DNA of 64,000 nt from Acidobacteria bacterium UBA2161 (GTDB taxonomy: Bacteria; Acidobacteriota; Vicinamibacteria; Vicinamibacterales; UBA823): NCBI GenBank assembly GCA_002328835.1, contig DCWN01000002.1:40832-104831 (forward strand), in the 5' to 3' direction. A program made the translations under genes and the position numbers. The notes below the pieces were generated by a model, which was not told the origin of the DNA, did no database searches, and saw only the letters and a list, made by a program, of their open reading frames with translations. Shown here piece after piece: positions 15,985 to 26,300 of this stretch. Position 1 is the first letter of the stretch. The number at the start of each line of letters is the position of its first letter.

Positions 15985-18426
15985 ATGAGAATTCTCCGCG
16001 CTCTATCCATCAGCCTGATCCTCGGATTCGCGATGCAGCTCGGAATGCCCGCCGAAGCGAGGGCACAGGGCCAGCCGGAGCGGTTGCAGTTGGCCGGTCT
16101 CGACGCGCCCGTGGAGATCATCACGGATCGGTGGGGGATTGCGCACATCTACGCCGAGACCGAGGCCGACCGGTTCTTCGCACAAGGCTTCAACGCAGCC
16201 CGCGACCGGCTGTTCCAGTTCGAGATGTGGCGGCGGAAGGCGACCGGCACGTCGGCTGAGATCCTCGGCCGCCGAGCGATCGAGGATGACATCGGGTCGC
16301 GGCTGCACCGGTTTCGCGGCGATCTCACGCAGGAACTGAATCACTATCATCCGCGCGGCGCGGCGATCATCAATGCCTTCGTGCGAGGCATCAACGCCTA
16401 CATCGAGATGACCGACCAGAATGCGGACTTGCTGCCGGTCGAGTTCCGACTGCTTGGCATCACGCCCGGCCGATGGACGCCCGCGGTCGTGATTTCGCGC
16501 CACCAGGGCCTCTTGGCCAACGTGACGCGCGAACTGACATACGGGCGTGCGGTAGCGCGCGTCGGCCCCGAGCCGATCAGGGAGCTATCCTGGTTCCGGC
16601 CGGGCGAACCCGATCTCGCGCTGGACCCCGCCATCGACGGGGCCTTGCTGACCGACGAGATCCTCGACATCTACCGAGCGTTCAAGCGGCCGCTGCGGTT
16701 TGAACCGGAGGATATCGTGCCGGCGTTTCGGGCGGACCGTGCGATGTTCGAGCGGTTGCTCGCGGCGATGCCGACCGAGGCCGAGCTCGCCGAACGGCAG
16801 GAGGCGATCGGCAGCAACAACTGGATCGTCGGCGGCGGCCGCACGCTCAGTGGTTTTCCCTTCATGGCGAACGATCCGCATCGGGTGCAGCAGGCGCCGT
16901 CGCTTCGCTATTGGGTCCACCTGGTGGGTCCTGGCTGGAACGTCATCGGCGGCGGCGAGCCGGTCCTGCCCGGCATCTCCATCGGACATAACGAGCACGG
17001 CGCGTGGGGCCTGACGGTCTTCGGCCAGGACAGCGAGGACCTCTACGTCTACGACACCAATCCGGACGATCCGCTCGAGTACCGCTATCTGGGTCAGTGG
17101 GAGCGGATGCGTGTGGTCGAAGAGCAGATTGCGGTGAAGGGCGAGCCGCCCGTGACCGTTCAGTTGAAGTTCACACGGCATGGTCCGGTGCAGCACGAAG
17201 ACGTCGAGCACAGCAAGGCCTACGCCCTACGGGCAGCGTGGCTCGACATCGGGGCGGCGCCGTACCTGGCGAGCCTGCGCATGGACCAGGCGCGCACGTG
17301 GGAAGAGTTTCGTGACGCCTGCAGCTACAGCCGGATCCCGGCCGAGAACATGGTCTGGGCCGATCGCGGCAAGACCATCGGCTACCAGGCCGTCGGCGTC
17401 TCGCCGATTCGGCCTGGATGGAGCGGTCTCGTGCCCGTGCCCGGCGACGGCCGATACGAATGGGACGGCTACTTGCCGATCGAAGCGCTGCCGCACGTCG
17501 TCAATCCGCCCGAAGACTACTTCGCCACAGCCAACAACTACATGGTGCCCGACGGGTATCCGCACGTCGACGCGCTGCACTACACCTGGGGAGACGAGAT
17601 GCGCGCGGTACGCGTGAACGAGGTGCTCAGGTCGGGCCGGCGCCACACGATCGTCGACATGATGCGGCTACAGCACGACGAACTCTCGGTGCCCGCCCGG
17701 AATCTGGTGGCTTTCCTCGATGGTGTGGCGCTCGCCAGCCCGACAACGGAAGACGCGCGGCGCCGGCTCCTGGCTTGGGATGCGGTGCTCGACCGCGACT
17801 CGGTCGAGGCGGCGGTCTATGTCGCCTGGGAGCGCCGCCTCGTGCGCAACCTCGGCGAGGTATTCCTGCCAGAGGCGATCCGGACGCTGGTCGGCGGCGT
17901 GAACATCAAGAAGGCCATCAATTGGCTGGCGGCGCCGGACGGTCGGTTTGGCGCCGACCCGATCGCGGGGCGGGACCGACTCGTCGCGGACAGCCTGGAG
18001 CAGGCGCTTGCCGATCTGGAGGCCCGGCTGGGGCCCGATCAGATCGATTGGCGCTACGGGCAGCCGGACTTCAAGCATGCGCTCATCCGGCATCCCTTGA
18101 GTCCGGCCGTGGACGAGGCGACGCGCCAGTTTCTCGACGTGGGGCCCGTCCCGCGCGGCGGGTACGGTCGGACCGTGAACAACACCGGCAACGGCGACAA
18201 CCAGACCTCTGGCGCCTCGTTCCGGATCATCGCCGACACGGAGAATTGGGATCACTCGGTCGGGACAAACGCACCGGGGCAGTCCGGCAATCCCGACAGC
18301 CCGCACTATCGCGACCTGTTCGCGCTCTGGGCGGAAGGGAAGTACTTTCCAGTATTCTACTCACGAGCGAAGGTTGAGTCCGTGGCCGAGCGGACCGAGG
18401 AATTCCTTCCCGGCGGGAGCCGGTAA
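15985..18426 (+). CDS. Penicillin acylase family Ntn hydrolase, secreted
   Basis: 813 residues with a signal peptide (ALSISLILGFAMQLGMPAEARA). It has the layout of penicillin G/AHL acylases: an alpha chain, a spacer, and the autocatalytic junction at Gly276-Ser277 in AIGSNNWIVGG, after which Ser277 becomes the N-terminal nucleophile of the beta chain. FMANDPHR and GHNEHGAWGLT are family beta-chain motifs. The enzyme cleaves amide bonds of N-acyl compounds in the periplasm, perhaps acyl-homoserine lactones, N-acyl amino acids or beta-lactams. ATG 15985 has GGAG six bases before it and gives the signal peptide. It is followed by the gamma-glutamyltransferase gene on the same strand, 36 bases away. 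Confidence 0.94.
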   Translation: MRILRALSISLILGFAMQLGMPAEARAQGQPERLQLAGLDAPVEIITDRWGIAHIYAETEADRFFAQGFNAARDRLFQFEMWRRKATGTSAEILGRRAIEDDIGSRLHRFRGDLTQELNHYHPRGAAIINAFVRGINAYIEMTDQNADLLPVEFRLLGITPGRWTPAVVISRHQGLLANVTRELTYGRAVARVGPEPIRELSWFRPGEPDLALDPAIDGALLTDEILDIYRAFKRPLRFEPEDIVPAFRADRAMFERLLAAMPTEAELAERQEAIGSNNWIVGGGRTLSGFPFMANDPHRVQQAPSLRYWVHLVGPGWNVIGGGEPVLPGISIGHNEHGAWGLTVFGQDSEDLYVYDTNPDDPLEYRYLGQWERMRVVEEQIAVKGEPPVTVQLKFTRHGPVQHEDVEHSKAYALRAAWLDIGAAPYLASLRMDQARTWEEFRDACSYSRIPAENMVWADRGKTIGYQAVGVSPIRPGWSGLVPVPGDGRYEWDGYLPIEALPHVVNPPEDYFATANNYMVPDGYPHVDALHYTWGDEMRAVRVNEVLRSGRRHTIVDMMRLQHDELSVPARNLVAFLDGVALASPTTEDARRRLLAWDAVLDRDSVEAAVYVAWERRLVRNLGEVFLPEAIRTLVGGVNIKKAINWLAAPDGRFGADPIAGRDRLVADSLEQALADLEARLGPDQIDWRYGQPDFKHALIRHPLSPAVDEATRQFLDVGPVPRGGYGRTVNNTGNGDNQTSGASFRIIADTENWDHSVGTNAPGQSGNPDSPHYRDLFALWAEGKYFPVFYSRAKVESVAERTEEFLPGGSR

Positions 18427-18462
18427 CGGCTCGCGCGGCGGTGTCAAGTGAGGGGAATCGAG

Positions 18463-20154
18463 ATGAGACGTTTGAGCTTCGTCGTCGTGTTGTTGGCTGC
18501 TGCGGCCGTGGCGCTGGTGCAGGCGGGCAACCAGCCGATCCGGGCGCGCAACGGCATGGTCGTGTCGCAGAACGCCATCGCGTCCCAGGTTGGTATCGAC
18601 GCGCTGGAGGATGGCGGAACGGCCATTGACGCAGCGGTCGCCACGGCGTTCGCGCTGGCCGTCACGCATCCGACCGCGGGCAACATCGGCGGCGGCGGAT
18701 TCCTCGTCCACCGCGAGGCGTCGGGCGACGCGATCGCCTACGACTTCCGCGAGCTCGCGCCGGCCGGCGCGTCGGCGACGATGTGGTTCGAGGATGACGA
18801 GTACTCGTTCCAGCGCCACCACATGAGCCACCTCTCGGTCGGCGTTCCCGGCACGGTCGCCGGTCTGTATCTGGCCTGGGAGGAGCACGGCACGCTGCCC
18901 TGGCGGCGCCTGGTCGATCCGGCGATCGCGCTGGCGCGTGACGGGTTTCCGGTGACCCACGCGCTCGCCGCGTCGCTCGAGCGGGCGGTCCAGCGGATGA
19001 GCCAGCATCCGGCGTCGGTTGCGCAGTTCTCCAAGGACGGCGTTCCCTACGAGGCCGGCGAAACCCTCGTGCAGCCCGATCTGGCGCGCACACTGGAGCG
19101 GATTGCCGACCAGGGTCCGGCCGGCTTCTACGCCGGGGAGACGGCTCGGTTGATCGCCGACGAGATGCGGGCGAACGGCGGCCTGATCACCGAGGCCGAC
19201 CTCGCCAACTACGAGGCCAAGAAACGGGAGCCGATTCGCGGCACCTACCGCGGCTACGAGAACATCTCGATGCCGCCGCCGAGTTCAGGCGGCATCGTCC
19301 TCGTCCAGATGCTCAATGTGCTCGAGGACTACGATCTGGCGTCGTTCGGCTTCCGTTCGGCACGGACGGTGCACCTCATCACCGAGGTGATGCGGCGCGG
19401 CTATGCCGACCGGGCGCTGCACCTCGGCGATCCCGACTTCAATACTGACATGCCGATCGACCGGCTGACGTCGAAGGCCTACGCGGCCGAGCAGCGCGCG
19501 TCGATCGACATGGCGCGCGCGTCGGTGTCGAGCCCGACGAGCTTCACCTGGCCTGCGGAGAGTCCCGAGACGACGCACTTCTCGGTCGTGGATCGCGACC
19601 GGGACCCCGTGTCGCTGACGTACACGCTGGAGTTCGGCTATGGCTCGGGCATCGTCGTGCCAGGCGCCGGGTTCCTCCTGAACAACGAGATGGGCGATTT
19701 CAATGCCGGCCCGGATACGACCAACGCCGATGGGCTGATCGGCACCGAGCCGAATCTCGCGGCGCCGGGGAAGCGGATGCTCTCGAGCATGACGCCGACG
19801 ATCGTGGCCAGAGACGGCCAGCTGTTCATGGTCACGGGGAGCCCCGGCGGCCGGACGATTATCAATACCGTCCTCCACACGATCCTGAACGTGGTGGACT
19901 TCGGGATGAACATTCAGGAGGCGGTCGACGCGCCTCGGTTCCACCATCAGTGGCTGCCCGATCGGATCAACTACGAGCGCCACGGGTTGTCGCCCGACAC
20001 GACCGCCCTGCTCGAGTCGCGCGGCCACGCGTTGCGTGAGGTCGGTGGCCAGGGCGTCGCCGAAGCGATTCTCAACAACGCGGAGAACGGTCTGCTGGAG
20101 GCCGCGCTCGACGGCCGCGCCGCCGACGGCGGCGCCGTCGGCACTGATAGGTAG
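18463..20154 (+). CDS. ggt: Gamma-glutamyltransferase, secreted
   Basis: 563 residues, the normal length. A signal peptide (LSFVVVLLAAAAVALVQA) is followed by the large-subunit motifs (DGGTAIDAAVATAFALAV, GNIGGGGFLVH) and the autoprocessing site ETTHFSVVD, where Thr370 becomes the nucleophile of the small subunit; SMTPTIV and the GSPGGRTI glycine loop bind substrate. It removes gamma-glutamyl groups from glutathione and related peptides in the periplasm, releasing cysteinylglycine and glutamate. The start is ATG 18463, preceded by AGGGG. The gene ends in front of a strong hairpin. Confidence 0.96.
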   Translation: MRRLSFVVVLLAAAAVALVQAGNQPIRARNGMVVSQNAIASQVGIDALEDGGTAIDAAVATAFALAVTHPTAGNIGGGGFLVHREASGDAIAYDFRELAPAGASATMWFEDDEYSFQRHHMSHLSVGVPGTVAGLYLAWEEHGTLPWRRLVDPAIALARDGFPVTHALAASLERAVQRMSQHPASVAQFSKDGVPYEAGETLVQPDLARTLERIADQGPAGFYAGETARLIADEMRANGGLITEADLANYEAKKREPIRGTYRGYENISMPPPSSGGIVLVQMLNVLEDYDLASFGFRSARTVHLITEVMRRGYADRALHLGDPDFNTDMPIDRLTSKAYAAEQRASIDMARASVSSPTSFTWPAESPETTHFSVVDRDRDPVSLTYTLEFGYGSGIVVPGAGFLLNNEMGDFNAGPDTTNADGLIGTEPNLAAPGKRMLSSMTPTIVARDGQLFMVTGSPGGRTIINTVLHTILNVVDFGMNIQEAVDAPRFHHQWLPDRINYERHGLSPDTTALLESRGHALREVGGQGVAEAILNNAENGLLEAALDGRAADGGAVGTDR

Positions 20155-20160
20155 GAGGGT

Positions 20161-20184
20161 GGAGGCAGGCGACAGCCTGCCTCC
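20161..20184. terminator. Bidirectional terminator hairpin
   Basis: GGAGGCAGGC and GCCTGCCTCC form a perfect 10-bp stem around GACA, between the convergent ends of ggt (+) and the SDR gene (-). AT-rich bases follow on the plus side (ATCTTAATAG). Confidence 0.65.
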
Positions 20185-20190
20185 GACATC

Positions 20191-20979
20191 TTAATAGCTA
20201 CTCAACATGCCGCCGTCGACCTGGATGGCGGCGCCGGCGATATAGCTCGCGGCTTCCGAGGCCAGGAAGACCGCCAGGTTGGCCAGTTCCTCGGGCCGAC
20301 CCAGCCGGCCCATCGGGATCGTGGCGACCGACTCCTTGCGAATCTCCTCGAGCGTCGTCCCCTGGCGCTCGGCATCCACCCGATCCAGTTCGTCGATGCG
20401 CTCGGTGTAGACCCTGCCAGGCGCGATGACGTTGACGAGAATGTTCTCGCCGGCGAGTTCCTTCGATAGCGTCTTCGCCGTGCCCAGTACGCCCATGCGC
20501 ATGGCGTTCGACAGCACCAGATTCGGAATCGGCTGCCGGATCGAGGACGAGGCGATCGCAATCACGCGGCCGTAGCCGGCCTGCCGCATCGGCGGCACGG
20601 CCGCGCGGGCGACGCGCACGAAGCTCATCAAGCTCAGCTGAAAGGCCAGGGCCCACTGGCTCTCGTCAACGGCGCTGAATCCGCCGGGTGGCGGGCCGCC
20701 GGCATTGTGGATGGCGATCTCGAGGCCACCGAACTCGTCCACGGCCGCCTGCACCAGCCGCTCGGCCGTGGCGGCGTCCGTGACGTCGGCCGCGACGCTG
20801 TGCACGCGCGCACCCGTCTCCTTCCGGATCCGTTCAGCCGCGGCGTCGATGCGCGTCTGGTCTCGGCTGGCGATGACGACGTCGCAGCCTTCGTTGGCCA
20901 ATCCCGCCGCGCAGGCGTAGCCGAGGCCGCGGCTCGCGGCGCACACCAGCGCGCGTTTCCCCTTGAGTCCGAGTTCCAC
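20191..20979 (-). CDS. Short-chain dehydrogenase-like protein lacking the YxxxK pair
   Basis: 262 residues, a single SDR Rossmann domain: the cofactor motif is AASRGLGYACA (usually TGxxxGxG), NAG is kept as HNAGG, and Ser144/145 occupies the active-site strand. The usual Tyr-x-x-x-Lys is replaced by Ser157-N-A-M-Arg161 at exactly the expected distance. Such divergent SDRs, often labelled 3-oxoacyl-ACP reductase, form a known subgroup; whether they reduce anything is unclear. The C-terminus ends VDGGMLSSY, as in normal SDRs. It is convergent with ggt and lies just after the lytic transglycosylase gene. Confidence 0.9.
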   Translation of the reverse strand: MELGLKGKRALVCAASRGLGYACAAGLANEGCDVVIASRDQTRIDAAAERIRKETGARVHSVAADVTDAATAERLVQAAVDEFGGLEIAIHNAGGPPPGGFSAVDESQWALAFQLSLMSFVRVARAAVPPMRQAGYGRVIAIASSSIRQPIPNLVLSNAMRMGVLGTAKTLSKELAGENILVNVIAPGRVYTERIDELDRVDAERQGTTLEEIRKESVATIPMGRLGRPEELANLAVFLASEAASYIAGAAIQVDGGMLSSY

Positions 20980-21003
20980 GATCGATGACCTCCTGAGTGG
21001 GAC

Positions 21004-23217
21004 CTACTCGCCGCCCGCGCCGTACAGGCGCCGGTAGGAGTCGTAGTTCGTCAGGACCTCACGGACGAAACGGCGTGTCTCGCTGTAAGGAATGGCGTCG
21101 ACGAAGTAGTCCTCGCGCAAGCCGTCGGCGGCGCGCCACCAGACCTCGGCCAGGCCCTCACCGGCGTTGTACGACGCGGCGACCGGCGCGAGATGGCCGT
21201 CGAACATCCCCAGGAGCGTGCCGGCCAGCCGGGCGCCGATGGCGGCGTTGATCCGCGGTTCGAGCATCGCGTCCTCGTCGTCGCTCACGTCGCCCACGCC
21301 GACGCGCGGGCCGAGCGCCGCTGCCGTGTAGGGCATGATCTGAAACAACCCGAGCGCGCCGACGGCCGAGCGCGCCCGCGGGTCGAAGCGTGATTCCTGA
21401 CGCATGATCGCGTAGAGCACCAGCGGGTCCAGGTCGTTCGCCGCCGCGGCGGCTTCGATGTCCGCGCGGAATGGCCGCGGGTAGACCAGTTGCCAGAAGT
21501 CATCGGGTAGCGCGTCGGCTGGCCGCCGGAGAAACTCGCCGAAGTGATTCGCGACGATCCGCGACGCTCGGCCGTAATCGCCGGAGGTGGCCAGGGCTCG
21601 GGCGGTCAGCAGCGCCAGACCCCGGTCGCGCGAACGGCGCTCGAGCAGGTTCCAGAGCATGTCGGCGGCTTCGCGGGCGAGCCCGGCCCGCGCCAACGCG
21701 GTGGCGGCGCCCAGTTCGGGTGCTCGGCGGCTGCTGTCCGAAAGGCCGAGCGTCGGGAACGTGGACCGGGTGCGGCGACGTGCGGCGCCGGCCGCGGCGA
21801 GCGTGGCGTCGGCGAGACGCTCGGAGCCGCGAACCCCGTAGTAGTGATAGGTGAAACGCGTGGTCAGCGACCGGAGCGCGTCGAGGGCCGCAGTGGTCCG
21901 TCCGAGCCGCTGCTCGGCGACGGCCAGCCAGTAGAGCGCGGCGGGTGCGAGTTCACCGGTCGGTCCCCGGCGCACCAGACTCCGGAGGTTCGTGGCGGCG
22001 CGTTCGAGCTGTCCAGCCTGCAGCGCGGCGACGCCGGCGCGCCAGAGGACGGTGCGCTGGTCGCCGGCCGATCGGGTGATCCGGAAGAGCTCGCGATAGA
22101 CGTCGAGCCCCTCGTCGACGCGCCCGACGGCCACGAGATAGGCGGCCAGGAGTGTCCCCGTGTCGCGCCGGATGCTGAGCGGGGTGCCCGGCACGCGGCC
22201 CTGCCAGAGATCGCCACCGAGCGCTCGCACCTCTTTGGTGCGGCCGAGTCTCACGGCGAGGCGGAACCGGATAAGTCGGATCCTCGGCAACTGGCGGTGT
22301 GACGGGTAGCGGCTCGCAAACGCCGCGCAGGCCGCGATCGCCGCGTCGTTCGACCGCATCGCGTACAGCGTCTCGACCCGCTCGAGGTCGAGTTCGCTCG
22401 GGTCGGTCGAGTCCGAATGCACGTCCGCCCACTCGTTGAGCAGTTCGAGGGCGGTCCGGTATCGCGCGCCGCGGCGAAGGCGCTGAACGAGATCGGCGTA
22501 CTGATCGGACGTGAACACCGGCAGCGCACCAGCGGTGTCCAGCCGGCGCACGGCGGCCCGGGCTTCGACGAACGCCGCCGCCGACCGGAACTGGAGCTGG
22601 GTCTCGCGATAGCGCGCGAGTGCGCGATCGACCTCTCCCGCGGCCTCCCGCATTGCCGCCAGTCCCAACCGGGCGCGATCGGCGGCCGCGCCCGTTCGCC
22701 CCAGGCCCAGGACTTCCCGGTATCTCGCCGCCGCACGATCCGATTGGCCCGCATCGCGCAGCGTGTCGGCGACCACCATCAGGCGGGGCACGTCGTCGCG
22801 GCCGGCCCGGCTTCCCACGAGCGCGGTCAAGTGCTCATCGGCCGACTGGGCCGCCCCGCGGTCGACCGCGCTGTCGACGAGCCGGCCGAGCACGAAGGCA
22901 CGGAGCGCGGGCTCCGTGCCGGCCAGTGCCCCCCAGAGCGATTCGCTCTCGGCGGCCCGGCCGGCGGCGTCGTGAATCTGCGCCCGCAGGAGCTGCGCCG
23001 CCACGGGTTCGTCGGACTGGGCCGCGATCGAGCGGTCGAGCGCGACGAGCGCCGCGGCCTGGTCGCCCGCTTCCAGTTGCCGCGTTGCTTCGGGAAAGAG
23101 GGTAGGGGGCAGCCGGAGTTCGCTGGCGGATTGGCCGAGAGCTGGTGTGACCCCCACGACAGCCACGACCGCGAGGTGCCCAGCGACGACCCAACTGGCA
23201 CGCTCAGCCGGGTTCAT
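21004..23217 (-). CDS. Soluble lytic transglycosylase, Slt-type, with TPR-like repeats
   Basis: 737 residues. A signal segment (VVAGHLAVVAVVGVTPALGQ) precedes a long alpha-helical, TPR-like part (about residues 30-560, with many alanine-rich helices) and a C-terminal SLT domain with the catalytic Glu in YAIMRQESRFDP, then GALGLFQIMP and VAASYNAG. It cleaves peptidoglycan glycan strands with formation of 1,6-anhydro ends in the periplasm. The helical N-terminal part resembles the superhelical doughnut of E. coli Slt70. The start ATG 23217 gives a signal peptide. The SDR gene follows after 24 bases. Confidence 0.93.
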   Translation of the reverse strand: MNPAERASWVVAGHLAVVAVVGVTPALGQSASELRLPPTLFPEATRQLEAGDQAAALVALDRSIAAQSDEPVAAQLLRAQIHDAAGRAAESESLWGALAGTEPALRAFVLGRLVDSAVDRGAAQSADEHLTALVGSRAGRDDVPRLMVVADTLRDAGQSDRAAARYREVLGLGRTGAAADRARLGLAAMREAAGEVDRALARYRETQLQFRSAAAFVEARAAVRRLDTAGALPVFTSDQYADLVQRLRRGARYRTALELLNEWADVHSDSTDPSELDLERVETLYAMRSNDAAIAACAAFASRYPSHRQLPRIRLIRFRLAVRLGRTKEVRALGGDLWQGRVPGTPLSIRRDTGTLLAAYLVAVGRVDEGLDVYRELFRITRSAGDQRTVLWRAGVAALQAGQLERAATNLRSLVRRGPTGELAPAALYWLAVAEQRLGRTTAALDALRSLTTRFTYHYYGVRGSERLADATLAAAGAARRRTRSTFPTLGLSDSSRRAPELGAATALARAGLAREAADMLWNLLERRSRDRGLALLTARALATSGDYGRASRIVANHFGEFLRRPADALPDDFWQLVYPRPFRADIEAAAAANDLDPLVLYAIMRQESRFDPRARSAVGALGLFQIMPYTAAALGPRVGVGDVSDDEDAMLEPRINAAIGARLAGTLLGMFDGHLAPVAASYNAGEGLAEVWWRAADGLREDYFVDAIPYSETRRFVREVLTNYDSYRRLYGAGGE

Positions 23218-23397
23218 GCGCCCAGCGTACCATGAGCGGCAGCAGCGGGGCCGGAGGTATAATCGAAGGCCTCGTCGGCCCGTGCGACCGCGGCACGACT
23301 CCTCGCTTGCGCCGCACGAGCTGCCGCGCGTCCGCGCGAACGGTCGCCGACCTCAACGGCCGGCGGGCCGGGCCGATCGTTCCACTGGGAGGTTTTC

Positions 23398-26300
23398 ATG
23401 TCCGCGTTTGCATCCAGCAGGTCCAACCCGTTCCACAGCGTTCTTCGAGTGATACTCCTCGTGGTCGGCGTCGCCTTCATCGCGTCGGCACCGCTCCACG
23501 CGCAGGCCGTCGCGCCAGACGAGGACGGGAGCGTCTCGGTCGATCCGGAGTTGTTCGAGACGCTCGAGTACCGCCAACTCGACTTCACCCGCGGCGGCCG
23601 GTCGACGGCGGTGACCGGCGTTGTCGGCAGCCCGCTCGTCTACTACCACGGTTCCACCGGAGGCGGTGTCTGGAAGACGGTCAACGCAGGGCAGTCGTGG
23701 GACCCGATTTCCGACGAGACGTTCGAGGCGGGCTCGATTGGCGCGATCGCCGTTGCCGAATCGGACTTGAACGTGGTCTACGTCGGCACCGGCTCGGCGT
23801 GCCCGCGCGGGAACATCTCGCCTGGCGTCGGCATGTATCGCTCGACCGACGCGGGCAAGACCTGGCGTCACGCGGGGCTGCCCGACGCGGGGCAGATCGG
23901 CAAGATCCGCGTCCATCCGAAGAATCACGACCTCGTCTACGTGGCCGTGCTCGGCAACCTGTTCGGTCCGAGCGACACGCGCGGTGTGTTCCGGTCGAAG
24001 GACGGCGGGGAAACGTGGGAGCACGTGCTCGCCGTCAGCGACCGCACGGGCGCCGTCGATCTCTCGATGGATCCGTCGAACCCACGCGTCCTGTACGCCG
24101 GGATGTGGGCGGTTCGCCGCTCGCCGTGGTCGATCGATAGCGGCAGCATGGACGGTGGAATCTACAAGACGACCGACGGCGGAGACACCTGGGCGCGCCT
24201 GGAGGGCGGGTTGCCCACGGGCGTCATGGTGGGCAAGACGTCGGTGTCGGTCTCGCCCGCGGATCCCGACCGCGTCTGGGCGCTCATCGAGGCCGCCGAC
24301 GACGAAGGTGGCGTCTATCGGTCCGACGACGCCGGGGAGACGTGGCAGCGGGTGAACCGCGAGCGCCGCCTGCTGCAGCGGGCGTGGTACTACATCCACA
24401 TCTACGCCGACCCGGTCGACGTCGACACGGTCTACGCGCTCAACACCGGGTTCTACAAGTCGACCGACGGCGGGCGCACGTACGAGCGGATTGCCGTGCC
24501 CCATGGCGACAATCACGATCTGTGGCTCAACCCGGAAGACCCGTCCGTGATGATCAATGCGAACGACGGCGGTGCGAACGTCTCGTTCACCGGCGGGCGC
24601 GCCTGGTCGACCCAGCAGAACCAGCCGACGGCGGAGATCTATCGGATCACCGTCGACGACCAGTTTCCCTACCGCGTCTACGGCGCCCAGCAGGACAACA
24701 GCACCGCGTCGGTGTTGAGTCGTGGGCCAGGCGACTTCTACTCGGTGGGGGGCGGCGAGAGCGGACACATTGCCGTGGATCCGCGGGATCCCGACATCGT
24801 CTTCGCGGGCAGCTACGGCGGCACGATCACGCGGATCAACGTGCGGACGAGAATCCGCGAGAGCATCCGCGCCTATCCCGATTCGCAGACCGGTCAGCGC
24901 GCGGCCGATATGCAGTACCGCTTTCAGTGGAATGCGCCGATCCGGATATCCCCGCACGATCCTGATGTCCTCTACCACACGTCGCAGGTCGTGCATCGCA
25001 CGCGCGACGGCGGCCACAGCTGGGAGGTCATCAGCCCCGATCTCTCGCGCGCCGATCCCGCCACCCTGGATTATTCCGGCGGCGCCGGCATCACCCGTGA
25101 CAACACTGGTGTCGAGGTCTACGGCACCATCTTCGCGTTTGAGGAGTCACCGCACGCGGCCGGCCTGCTCTGGGCGGGGTCGGACGATGGGCGGGTTCAC
25201 CTTACCCGCGACGGCGGCGGGACGTGGATCGAGATCACGCCCGACGGCATACCCGAGTCCGGCGTCGTCAACGTGATCGACCTGTCGGCCCACGACCCGG
25301 GGCGGGCGCACATCGCGGTCTACCGGTACCGGCAAGACGACTTCGCCCCCTACATCTTCCAGACGAGCGACTACGGCGCGACGTGGACCCGGCTGACCGA
25401 CGGTGGGAACGGCATCCCGGCCGATCATTTCGTCCGGGCCGTGCGCGAGGATCCCGAGCGCCGGGGCCTGCTCTACGCGGGAACCGAGTTCGGACTGTAC
25501 GTGTCGTTCGATGACGGGGCGCGCTGGCAGCCGCTTCAACTGAATCTCCCCGTGACTCCGGTGACCGACCTGGCCGTGCACGAGGGCAATCTGGTGGTGG
25601 CCACCCAGGGGCGAGCGTTCTGGGTCCTCGACGATCTGGCGGTCCTTCGGCAGCTCGATTCGGGCGCGCCGACCGATCGGGCCCGCCTCTTCACCCCTGC
25701 CCCCGCGTTTCGAAGCGGTGGCGGCCCGGCAGCGTTCTTTCTCTACCTTGCCGAAGCACCCGAGGGGGAGGTGGCGATCGACGTGCTCGACGGCGCCGGC
25801 GACCTCGTGCGCGGTTTCTCGGGACGCGCCGACGCCGACGAGTCTGCCGCCGACGACGATGCCGTGACGCTGTCGCAGGGTCTGAACCGGATCGCCTGGA
25901 ACGCGCGGTATGCGCCGCTCTTCGAGATCCCCGAGGGGATCGTGATGTGGGGCGGGTCGGAGGGTGCGCCCAGGGTCGTCCCGGGCACCTACCAGGTGCG
26001 GGTGACCGTCGGTGACTGGAGCGACACCCAGTCGTTCGAGGTGCGCGCCGACCCGCGCATGGAGACCACGCTCGCCGAGTATCGGGAGCAGCTCGACCTG
26101 GCCAAGGAGGTCGGGCTTCGAATCGCTGACCTGTATGCGGAACTGCTGCGGCTGCGAGAGGTCAAGTCGCAGGCGGCCGAGATCGGCGACCGGTTGGAGC
26201 GGGCCGGTCACGGTGACGATGTGGCTCGGGCCGCGACGGAGCTGAGCGAGCGCCTCACCGCGATCGAAGCCGAGCTGACCCAGCTCGAAGGGGAAGGTGG

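Noticed and set aside
23353..25017. Long open frame on the minus strand, opposite the sortilin-like gene
   Set aside because: GC-rich shadow: low-complexity Arg/Val/His-rich product without motifs, while the plus strand has a complete signal peptide and Asp-box repeats.
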